From contig NC_133398.1 in NCBI RefSeq assembly GCF_047511655.1, forward strand, positions 37,825,638 through 37,889,637: a stretch of DNA of 64,000 nucleotides. Direction: 5' to 3'. The DNA comes from Castor canadensis (lineage: Eukaryota; Chordata; Mammalia; Rodentia; Castoridae). Numbering within the stretch: position 1 is the stretch's first letter; the number at the start of each line of letters is the position of its first letter. The translations under genes were made by a program, and so were the position numbers. A model generated the notes under the pieces. That model worked only from the letters and a program-made list of their open reading frames with translations, searched no databases and was not told the DNA's origin. Positions 1-9,470 of this stretch are shown piece by piece.

Positions 1-319
1 CCGTTTGCGATTCTGCAGATAGGACACCGAGGCGTGGCCAGTGTCTGCACCTTGAGTCCCCTGACCCCAAGTCCCCGCTACTACCCCAGCTCAGTGCGGC
101 TCAGAGGTGCGTCTTCCCGGTACGTGCCGGGAACTGTCAGCGCCGCTCTTGCAGTAGGGCGCGCAGAGCCGCAAGAGCCCCGCGCAGTCCGGCGGCCACT
201 GCGCATGCTCTTTTCTGGCTCTCGACTCCCCGGCCACACCCCCACGGCCCCGCCCCCGGAGCGGTTGGAATTTGAATCTGCGGCGGGCTGCGGCCGGAAA
301 GGTCGAAACTCCGCCAGGC
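1..319 (+). promoter_or_regulatory. ARHGEF39 promoter and 5' UTR
   Basis: GC-rich, CpG-containing DNA directly upstream of the ARHGEF39 start codon, with no recognisable TATA box. A TTTGAA hexamer at 271-276, preceded by GCGG at 261-264, resembles the CHR (and loosely the CDE) element of cell-cycle promoters bound by DREAM/MuvB. The transcription start is not visible and is inferred to lie in the last 100 bases. Confidence 0.5.
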
Positions 320-3187
320 ATGGAGAGTCCCGGCCCCAGAGCGCGGTGCCCGGTTCAACAGCAGCGTGCGCGTTGGGAGCGGAAACGCGCCTGCACCGCC
401 CGCGAGCTGCTAGAGACCGAGCGACGCTACCAGGAGCAGCTGGGACTGGTGGCCACGGTGGGGGCCTGCGCGCGCGGGGACCCGAGGGTGTGGGTCACTC
501 TACCTGCAGGTCGGGAGCTCAGGCAGACTTCCACAGTTTCTGGCTGCACCTTGGCATTGGCCTCCTCCTCCTCCCCCAGCCTGAAATACCTGTATTCGCT
601 CTTACAGTACTTCTTGGGGATCCTGAAAGCCAAGGGGACCCTGCGACCACCAGAGCGCCAGACCCTGTTCGGTCCCTGGGAGCTCATCTACGATGCCAGC
701 CAGTGAGTGGAAGGGGCGCCGATAGAGGGAAGGGAGGGCCCTGGCCTTTGGCACGGAACTTGGAGTCTGAGGCCCAGATCATACTCAGACTGCCAATTTT
801 CTCGCCTGTGGCCTTGGCCCAGTGCCTTAACCTACCTGTTTCTCCATCTGTAAAATGGGTAATAGCACTCCCTCAGGGGCGAGATTATGAGAATTAAATG
901 AGGGAGTACTTGAGTAGTTGTTGGGCTGCCCTTTTCCTGCTCTTGCCCACACAGAGAGCTGCTTCCTTACCTGGAAGGAGGATACTGGGGGCAAGGGTTA
1001 GAGGGCTTCTGCCGCCACCTGGAGCTCTATACCCAATTTGCTGCCAACGCAGAGAGATCCCGGACCACCCTACAGGTAACCTGGAGATGACCTCAAGTTC
1101 ATTCCCTCTTCCTTGCTTGCCCCGTACATATAGACTCAAACTTCATTCATACAGTTCCTGCATTTAGAGAACCCTTTGGGTGTCCAGCTCTTTGCTAGGT
1201 TTCCTATAGGGAGACCAGGTTTCTCTCAGGAGCACAGATGAATGCAATATAAAGAGTGACTTGTTTTCCCCTCACTCCAGGAGCAGCTAAAGAAAAACAA
1301 ACGTTTCCGAAGGTGCGTGCAGCTTCAGGAAGGCCGCCCTGAGTTTGAGGGCCTTCAGCTCCAGGACTTGCTCCCTCTGCCTCTGCAGCGGCTCCAGCAG
1401 TGAGTGAATGTCCCTTGACTCAACACCCCCCCTCCAAGACTGTATGACTGCTGTTCTCAGTTTTGTGGGATACCATGAGTCTATCCCAAACCCCTACCTC
1501 TTCCCTTGGCCAAACTGCTTCTCAGAGGCTTTTCCAAAACAAAACGTGAAGGCACAGGAATAGCTGGGGTCTGCAGTCTTGAGCCTGGGGCTGTGGAACT
1601 TTGTAGTACAGTGAAGGATCAGCACAAGGGCCTAAGAGGTTATATGGAAAAATTCATTGAATGAGCCTAGTGCAGAATTTGTCCCTGGGGATGAGTTAGG
1701 GCTCATAAACTGTAGCATCCTTGTTGGTTTGATTAACTTTCATCTTCCAGACTGGCTGCTGAACTACAGTCTGCTGCCAATTCTTCAGTGTGGGTTGGAT
1801 ATGGGCCTTGCAACTGAGGGATGTGGGGGGTGGAGGGGTTGTTCTGTATGTAAAGCAGAAGCAGAGGGAATTTTACCTGCCTCAACTTTCTTCATATCTT
1901 TACCACTGTCCAATTCCAGGTATGAGAATCTCGTTGTTGCTTTGGCTGAAAACACAGGTCCTAACAGCCCTGACTACCAACAGCTCACACGTAGGTTCTT
2001 GCTCCTCTTCATCTCAGGCAGGAGGCTGCCTGACCTGTATCCCTTTCTGGTTTGACTTCCAACGATATGTCTCCTCCTCCTGGTATGTCTCTATCTTTAA
2101 CCAATATGTACAGTGTCCCTACTGCCCTGCCTGATCAGGTCCCCTGCAAACTAGCCTGTCTTTCACCACCACCAGTCACTTGAGTTGGAAGTAAGGTGGA
2201 TGTTTTTCCAGGGGCTGCTCGGCTGATAAGTGACACTGCCCAGAGAGTCCATACCATTGGCCAGAAACAAAAGAATGACCAGCACCTCCAGCGTGTTCAG
2301 GCTCTACTCAGTGGACGCTGGGCAAAGGGGCTTACCTCAGGTAAACTGTACTCTCTTAATCCTCCAACCTCACTTTCTTGCTCACTTCTCTTCCTCTGTT
2401 GAACAGCACATGCCCCCATTTCCTCAGCCTCCTTTCCCTTCTGTTCCCTGGAGTTGCACCAGAATAACCGCCCTTTGTCCCCTCCCTAGGTCGCTGGTTC
2501 TTACGCCAGGGCTGGCTGTTGGTGGTGCCTCCCACTGGGGAGCCTCGGCCCCGAATGTTCTTCCTCTTCTCTGATGTGCTCGTTATGGCCAAGCCTCGAC
2601 CCCCATTGCACCTGCTGAAGAGTGGCACCTTTGCCTGCAGGGCCCTCTACCCCATGGCCCAGTGTCAACTCCACAAGGTCTTTGGCCACTCAGGAGGCCC
2701 TTGTGGTGGACTGCTCAGTGTAAGTGATAAGTGGGAGTCCTAGTCCTCAAATGCTTATGGACCAGCTTATTGCCTTGGCCCCTTTTCATAGAGAGGACAA
2801 AGGCTTGGGCTTACATTTAGTTCTCTTCTCATCCTTGAATTATCTCAATGGAAACAGCAAGGGCTTCATCCTGGACCTCTCTGAGTCCTGCACTAAGAGG
2901 TGGTCTCTTCCTAGCTGTCCTTCCCTCAGGAGAAGCTACTGCTTATGTCCACAGACCAGGAAGAGCTATCACGTTGGTACCACAGTCTGACTTTGGCTAT
3001 CAGGTAAGTTATGTCTTCCCTCAGGCAGACTGCTGTAATGAAGTCCATGAGCTGGAGCTAAGGTCTGTTTCTAGCTCATTCCTGCGTCTCTCTGGGACCC
3101 CCTCCTCAACCCCTCAGGTGATAGTGTCTGCAGAGAGCACTCCTGCTAATGCTTGAACTGTCTTCTCTCCATAGCAGCCAGAACTAG
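320..3187 (+). CDS. ARHGEF39: Rho guanine nucleotide exchange factor 39
   Basis: A small DH-PH exchange factor expected to load GTP on Rho-family GTPases and linked to proliferation and migration. Nine coding exons: 320-457, 608-702, 955-1075, 1281-1399, 1920-1990, 2212-2340, 2490-2719, 2915-3003 and 3175-3187. They join in phase into 334 residues, about the human length. The start at 320 gives MESPGPRARCPVQQQRARW, matching the human N-terminus in register. The DH domain fills roughly residues 20-200 (for example ARELLETERRYQEQLG and YENLVVALAENTGPNSP). A PH domain follows at about 225-330, starting near GRWFLRQGWLLVVPP. The last exon supplies only the end of SSQN and a TAG. Every intron has GT-AG ends. 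Intron 2 holds a MIR-like SINE. The gene converges with CCDC107. Boundaries come from reading frame and family alignment. Confidence 0.93.
776..935 (+). repeat. MIR-like SINE in ARHGEF39 intron 2
   Basis: The stretch has the typical MIR run of a splicing-like T/C tract, a phrase close to CTGTAAAATGGG at 850-861 and the following GAATTAAATGAG. This is an ancient mammalian tRNA-derived SINE in sense orientation. Ends are approximate. Confidence 0.6.
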
Positions 3188-3529
3188 AAGAATCTTACAA
3201 ATTCCAGAACTCCCCATACTCAAAGGTCAGAGCCAGGAACACAAAGGAATCTTCTTCAGCACTAAACAAAGCACAGAATCCTTTATGGTTTGATGAGGGT
3301 TATTTTGTGTTTGCTAAGCTACTCTTGGGACATTTGACCAGCTCTCAAGAACCAGGAACCCAGCTCCAACACAACTGACCCTCAGCTGAACCAGCCCCTC
3401 CAACATCCTGATGAGAGGATACAGAACTGATAAGCACATGCTGTCTGTGGCCAGTTTATCCAGTTTGCAACTTTGTAAAAGTGGCTATTTTTATGTTGTG
3501 TATATAATTTTTGGGGGTGTGTGTGTTGG

Positions 3530-3640
3530 GAGGGGTCAGCTTTTTTGAGACTGTGTCTTGTATGTAACCCAGGCTAGCCTCAAACTCCCAATCCTCCTGC
3601 CTCAGCCTTGGATTACAGGCATATGTCCAGATTTTTTTTG
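3530..3640 (-). repeat. B1-type SINE near the ARHGEF39 3' end
   Basis: The + strand shows the antisense B1 signature: TTTTTTGAGAC at the left, then CCCAGGCTAGCCTCAAACTC, CCTCCTGCCTCAGCC and GGATTACAGGCAT. It lies inside the likely 3' UTR of ARHGEF39, close to where the CCDC107 transcript should end. Confidence 0.75.
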
Positions 3641-3650
3641 GTTTTTATAA

Positions 3651-3677
3651 TTTATTTTACCACTGGATTTTAATAAA
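3651..3677. terminator. Facing polyadenylation signals of ARHGEF39 and CCDC107
   Basis: AATAAA on the + strand at 3672-3677 would serve ARHGEF39. AATAAA on the - strand at 3651-3656 (TTTATT on +) would serve CCDC107. The hexamers sit 15 bases apart, so the two messages would end on top of each other. Which signals are used cannot be seen from sequence. Confidence 0.4.
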
Positions 3678-3943
3678 TTTTTGTTGTTGTTGTTATTTTT
3701 GGAAATAAGAAGGATTTTGGGCCCTGAAGGCTGGCATGCTAGTGGTCTCAGGAATACAAGGGAAAGAACTGGAGCTCCCTCTGTCTTTTCTGTTCTCACT
3801 CTGGAAGGCACCCTCTTTTTTGTCCTAATAAGGGAAGCTTTTCAAGGAGGCCCATTTGTCCTTAGGCACCTAGTATGGGTGTGTGTATGACCAGCTTGGG
3901 AGGGGGGGGGCGGTGGATGGATAAAGCACACAGGAGCACCCAG

Positions 3944-6353
3944 TCACAAAAACAGACTTTGTTTTACTAAACCTTCAGCTGTAGTCCCTCCTTTCCTGCT
4001 GGAGCTGAGGCCCTTTGTCACAGCCTTGCCACATCTTCTCCTTAGCCCCTGCTCCACTTCCCAGGAAGTAGCTAGGTTCCAAGTTTCTGGGCTCCAGTTT
4101 ATGGGTTCCTCCCAGGCCTGACTGTCACCAGCTTCCTGCTCGTCCTTTTCTTTTTGCAAGTCCTCAGGAAAGGGTGTGCTGGCTTCTGCAGGGGAAAGAT
4201 CAGCATGTTCCAGTTTCAGAGTCTTTGTCTTCCTCTCACCACACTTCCCTTCCCCCTCACCAAACTCCACTCCCAGCTCTACCTGGCTCTGGAACTTCTA
4301 CACCCTTATCTGGCTTGCAATCTTGCAGAAGCTGGTGGATGGTCTGTAGCTTCATGTTCAGAAGTTCCCGCTGGGCTCCAACCAGAGTAGTCACACTGCA
4401 GAAATACCCACTCAAGGTGCTGCCTAGCCTGTCTCCACTCCTCCCACCTTCCACCTTCCACAGATTCTCACCGCTCAAAAAGGGGGTCCAGCTGGGCCAT
4501 CAGATTGTTTAGGTGCTGCTCTGTCTGGACCAGTTGTTGCGTCAACTGGGCCAGCTGTTGCTCTGGTGGCAAGGGAGAAAAGGCAGGTGTGCAAGGGTTA
4601 TTTTCTGCTGTCTCCTGATTGCCTCACACCAAGCACAGACTTCTGCTCAACCCACCTGACTGCAATGATTTCTTCTTGCCTTTCTCCTCTTGGAGAACTG
4701 TGGCCTCGTCTTTACCCTTTTATGAGAGGAGGAAAGGGCAATCAATAGGAAGCAACAAGGTTCTGCTCGGCACCTCAATCTCCAAAGCCAGTAAGGAGGA
4801 CAGAATTTGTGCAGAGAAAACTGAGTTTTACCTCAGAGAATCTCAATCATTTCTAGTACAGCTCTGCACCCAGGACAGGAAACAACAAGTTAATACGCCC
4901 ACTAGTCTGCAGAAATATCTGTAGGAGTGAACAACTCTCCAGTTTGATAAAGTTCTGGTTGTCAGAAAATATACAAGGCCAAGGTTTGTCCTTCATATGT
5001 TTCTTTCCTTAGTGCTAAATTAGAGCCATCCAAATAATGTCTGTCATTTCAACATGATAGCTCTTTAGGAATTTGAAGACAATGGTCCTATCCCTGCCTT
5101 CTTCTGGTATAAAACCTCCAGTCCTTTCTGTCAGTGTTCAATTCATATTTTCTCTGGCTGCTTTAGTATACGTGTAGCCCACTTAAAGCAGAGTCCTGAG
5201 GAGAATAAAATTCTCCATGTTTTGATCATCAGATAACACACAACACCTGATTTGGGAAACGAACCATCACATCACACAATGAATTTAGTAGTCAATTCAA
5301 GTATCTGTCTTCTTCAAGGTACTACTGCTATGTTTCCCCCTATTTGGGTCCAAGTTCAAGGGAGGAATACAGTTTGTTAATCTATCCTTGTTAAATTTCA
5401 TCATTAAATTTAGACCCTCATCCTAGCCTGCCAAGTCTACTTGGGATCATTATTAGCTATCCCTTCTAGTATATCTCGAAATTGGTTCAGCCCTGTTTCC
5501 TAATGCATGTAAGTGATAGGATCAGGGCTGAAGGAGCCCTGGATGGTACAACTTTCAACAGTTTTGATCCATCAGAATGTGCTGTCAGTCCACATTTCAG
5601 GGCCTCCTTCCTAGGAGAACCTGAAGCTGCTTAGTGCCTTTAACTCTAGACACACTGGCTGCAGTATTCATCTGCTCGTGCTAAGGTTGGAACCTCACCA
5701 GAAACCGCACTTGTTTGATAAAGGCACTAGCTGGGTTCAAATCCCAACTGCCACCAGTTACTAAATTGGTGACTTGGAGCAAGTGATCGCTCTTCACTGG
5801 GATTGGGGGAGGATGTAATGTGACGGTTATGATTTGCAATTTAACAGACGCCCTTCACATCCATTACCTCGAAACCCCATAATGTGGGTAAGTCAAGGAA
5901 CTACTGTCTTCATTTTACAGGCGAACGGGAAGCGGTGTCTTGTTCTTGGTACCATAGCGCCCCCGTGGGAGATTCAAGCCCAGGGCTCCCCCACCCACGG
6001 CCGTCCCGCACCTGCAAACACTTGTACAGCACAAAAGCCACGGCGGCCGCGGTGTACAGCGCCCCCAAAGGCAGAGCCCCGACCCGGGCCCGCTCGCGCT
6101 GGTCCTTGGACGGCGGCCGCCTCCGGGGTTCGGTGGCCCCTTTGCCGACCCGGGCGCGGTGCCCTGTAGAAGGAGGGCAGAGACCGGTTCAGAACGTGGG
6201 TGTCTCCCAGGCAGTCCCAGCCTCCCTCCAGCAGCCCTCGCTGGTACCTGGGGGTGCCCCGAGGTCGGGGCTGGGACGCTCTCCGAAGACCCCAAGAAGC
6301 GCAGACACAAGCAGCAGCCCCAGCACATGCGAGACTGAGACCCCGCCCGCCAT
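3944..6353 (-). CDS. CCDC107: Coiled-coil domain containing 107
   Basis: A predicted single-pass membrane protein of unknown function. Six coding exons on the minus strand in transcript order: 6353-6248, 6163-6012, 4716-4656, 4562-4472, 4395-4283 and 4185-3944. They join in phase to 254 residues. The start MAGGVSVSHVLGLLLVSALL is a signal peptide (about residues 1-24). A basic Arg/Pro stretch (TEPRRRPPSKDQRERAR) precedes a membrane segment at about 67-86 (LGALYTAAAVAFVLYKCLQ). A Gln/Leu-rich coiled coil follows (about 105-155, EQQLAQLTQQLVQTEQHLNN). The acidic, Trp-rich tail (DSQAWEEPINWSPETWNLA) is well conserved. The last intron is only 97 bases and corresponds to coding sequence in human. 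The gene stands head-to-head with RMRP and tail-to-tail with ARHGEF39. Confidence 0.88.
5705..5940 (+). repeat. MIR-like fragments in CCDC107 intron 2
   Basis: A stretch near 5728-5790 (CTGGGTTCAAATCCCAACTG, then TGACTTGGAGCAAGTGA) matches the MIR core. A second piece around 5840-5935 ends in CTTCATTTTACAG, also MIR-like. The rest of this 1.3-kb intron (4717-6011) is unremarkable AT-rich sequence. Confidence 0.5.
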
Positions 6354-6757
6354 TGCTGGCCCACAGACAGAGGGCCCGCGCAGCGACCAGCCCTGCCAGC
6401 CTTGCCTCCCGCCCCAGTGCGCAAGCGCGCACGCCACCCCAGCTGATCTCGCAGCAGGCCTCTTAGGAGGCCACGCCTACTCGTATGGGACTGTCCTGGA
6501 GGCCACGCCCACTCAAGTGGGCGGGTTGTGTCATATTTGCATAAGGTCGTGTCCATCTGGACTTCCTAAATAGTTCATTTCTCATCTATTCAGATATTCT
6601 ATTAGGCAGGATGTCTCCAAACGCTTGTATTCTAAAAAATTCTGCATTAAAAAGTGGATTGTTTTTCGCGCTCACATTACCAACTCCTCGCCCTAAGCAA
6701 AAGACAACGCATCTTCTAGCCCTATAAAATGGTTACGCGCGCAGCTGCTTAACGGCA
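6354..6757. promoter_or_regulatory. Shared CCDC107 / RMRP upstream region
   Basis: About 400 bases separate the CCDC107 start codon from the RMRP 5' end. On the RMRP side are the parts of a type 3 RNA polymerase III promoter: an octamer ATTTGCAT at 6535-6542 (about -220, the usual distal element position), a proximal-element-like stretch at about 6688-6705 (about -70 to -54), and TATAAA at 6723-6728 (about -35 to -30). The CCDC107 side is CpG-rich. The proximal element has a loose consensus and is the least certain part. Confidence 0.75.
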
Positions 6758-7036
6758 GTTCGCGCTGAAGGCCTGTTTCCTAGGCTACAGACGGAGGACG
6801 TGTTCCTTACCTTTCCGCCTAGGGGAAAGTCCCCGGACCACGGGCAGAGAGTGCCGCGTGCGTACGCACGTAGACCTACCCCACCTCTCACTGGTTAGCC
6901 CGCCAAGAAGCGACCCCACCGGCGGTGGGGGAGCCGAGCGGCGTGTGGCGGGGCGTCATCCGTCAGTCACTCTAGTTACGCAGGCAGTGCCTCTCCGAGC
7001 GCACCAACCACACGGGGCTCATTCTCAGCGCGGCTG
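6758..7036 (+). ncRNA. RMRP: RNA component of RNase MRP
   Basis: This RNA is the catalytic core of the nucleolar and mitochondrial RNase MRP ribonucleoprotein, which cleaves pre-rRNA. Recognised by long conserved blocks: GTTCGCGCTGAAGGCCTG at the 5' end, CGCCTAGGGGAAAGTCCCCG, GGGCAGAGAGTGCC, CGTACGCACGTAGAC, GCGTCATCCGTCAG, CTAGTTACGCAGGCAGTGC and CCAACCACACGGGGCTCATT. The 3' end is set just before TTTT at 7039-7042, a Pol III terminator. An inverted repeat at 6914-6930 enlarges one hairpin compared with the human RNA as I remember it. No protein is encoded here; a 66-codon open frame over it is chance. Confidence 0.95.
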
Positions 7037-7042
7037 GCTTTT

Positions 7043-9470
7043 GCACTTGGCTTCCTAATTCCTCTAGTGCAAATTCCTCATCAAATGTAGCATGATACAC
7101 AAAATATGAATTCTAGTATTCTCCCTTCTTAACTCAAAAGCGGGTGAATTAGAGAAGTTATTTAATCTCTCTCCATGCCTCAATTTCCACCCTGAGAAAT
7201 GGACATAATCACACGCAGGCACCTCAAGGGCTGTTGGGATGATTAAATGGAACGATCAAGTAAACAGTGCCTGTATTTTTAGTCTTTTAAAGACTGAACT
7301 AGGGATGGGGGTTTAGCTCAGGGGTAGACGTGCAAGCCTAGCATGTGCAAAAGACAAACAAAAAAGCTCTGAGCCAGAAAGCTTCAGTAAACTATTAATC
7401 AGGTAAAAGGCAAGGCAAAGATTATAACCCTTTTCTGATTGTCTCAGATTCCCTCTGCCTCACCATCTATCTCCCTGCTTGCCTTCCAGGACTTCGCCAG
7501 GGAGAGAACTGTTTTGTTTTGTTTTGGCAGTACTGGGATTTGAACTCAGAGCCTCACACTTGCTAGGCAGGTGCTGTGCTGCTCCAGCCACTCTGCCAGT
7601 CCTTTTTTGTGTTGGGTATTTTTGAGATAGGGTCTCTCGAACTACTTGCCAGGGGCTGGCTTGGAACCACATGCTTTTGATCTCTGCCTCCTGAATAGCT
7701 AGGATTACAGGTGTGAGCCACCAGCACCTAGTTCCACTTTGTCTTTTAATTGTCTGATATACACAGGGCCATCTTCCCAACCAGACCAAAGGCTTTCTGA
7801 GGAAAGGAACGTTCCATTTGCATTTCTGTCTGTAGAGCTTGGCAAAACAGCAGGCAATGGTTATATGTGTGTTGAGTGAAATATGGGAGTATGTTCTTGT
7901 TTTTCCAGAAAGGGAGAGGGAAGGTAGAACAGAGAGAGACCCACACCAAGGGGAATGTCAGATTATCCCAAGGCAGCCTAGGTAGGAGAGCAGGACAGTC
8001 TAACCTTAACCCAGTTGGCATAGTCAACATAAATAAGGGGTTCAGGCCAGATATAACAGAATAAATGGCTCCCAGCTGATCGCTGCCTTTAGGAAATGAG
8101 GACCCTATTGCCTGATCTGAGTTTTTCAAAAGAATCAACCAATCATGATTTTTCAGATTGGAAATGTCTCAATTTTTAGGTGTTGGTAAGGAATCGGTGG
8201 TATCTTTAGTATATTTGACACCCAAGTGTATCATTTTTTTAAGTTCTTCTCTATGACAAAATTATTTTTCCATAGTAATCATGAAATGAAACAAATAATA
8301 GGGATCAGAAAAAAAACTCAGTGAATATATTTTTTTATTACAGAACTCTGTAGATATAAATAAATAAATGATGTCAGCATAAATATGTAGTTAACAATTT
8401 TAAGTTAAATAAACATTATAGAACAAGAAAGGAAATAGTAAGGGTTAATATTTCTTAATTACTTTATTGCCTTTTTGGGGAGAAGGGGCAAAAACCTTAC
8501 ACTTACATATTGATATGTCTGGTGAAGCAGTATTATTTCCTTTTTTTTCTGCAAGAAATAGGAATTGAGATTTATTTTAGGCAAATTTTATAATTAGAAA
8601 GAAAAAAATGACATGAAACTTATTAAATAAATGTAAATGTGAATAAACATTAAAATAAACATATTTAGGAATTTTTTTATCTAATTCTTTTATATTTATT
8701 TATTTATTATTATTAATTTATTCACATGTGCATACATTGTTTAGGTCATTTCTTACCCCTTCCACCCCGCCCACCCTCTCACCCTCTTTTTTTATTCTTA
8801 GCTTTGGCAAAGTTGTTTTAAGTAATATTTACATATTCATACTCAACAGAAATATTGTCAGATTTGTCAATATTCACATATAATTCATTAAAGGACATTT
8901 TATTAAATTTCATTTAAAAATATTCTGTCATATGGAGCCACAGATATACAAATAACTATGAAAAGTCTTAAGCATAAGGATAAGTTTAGCAAAGAGTCAC
9001 AAAGTTCCCACTTCACAATAAGTTTTGGAAAATTTAAATAAAAATGACAACTCCAATTAGTTGCTGAGTGGGATGAAAATAATCCAATTTTAATTTGTTC
9101 AGGTTTACAATCACTGTGTTACAATTTTTTTTGTTTTGTTTATGTTTTGTGCTGGGATTAAACCCAGTGCCTATACCTCCACCTCTAGTCTGTACTCCAG
9201 TCTAGATTTTTGTTTGTTTTTGGTGCTGAGAATTGAATCCAGGACCTTGAGCATGCTAAGCTCTACCACTGAGCTACACTCTCAGTCCCTCATTGTTTAG
9301 TCTTTTTTTTTTTGTGTGGTACTGGGTTTTGAACTCAGGGCCTTCACCAGGCTGGCTTTGAACTGTGATCTTCCTGATCTCTGCCTCCTGAGTAGCTAGG
9401 ATTACAGGTGTAAGCCACCAGCACCCAGCTTATTCTATTCATTTATTTTTAAAATCAATTTATTTATTTA
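7043..9470. repeat. Spacer with SINEs, MIR and an L1 3' scrap
   Basis: No gene seen. A MIR-like SINE lies at about 7135-7275 (TCAATTTCCACCCTGAGAAATGG) and an ID-like SINE at 7303-7365. A dimeric B1/ID SINE on the minus strand spans 7511-7735. From 8100 to 9100 the DNA is AT-rich. At 8690-8800 the run ATTCACATGTGCATACATTG resembles the 3' end of the large L1 at 52.45 kb, on the same strand, so it is a severely 5'-truncated L1. Antisense ID units lie at about 9135-9200 and 9208-9290, and a partial dimer at 9301-9430. Confidence 0.65.

Noticed and set aside
34-897. 287-codon frame at the left edge
   Set aside because: It crosses the ARHGEF39 promoter, first two exons and introns in another frame; the family match lies in the ARHGEF39 frame.
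5884-6573. 229-codon + frame over CCDC107 exons 1-2
   Set aside because: An antisense shadow of a CpG-rich promoter and exons; the minus-strand frames give the conserved protein.
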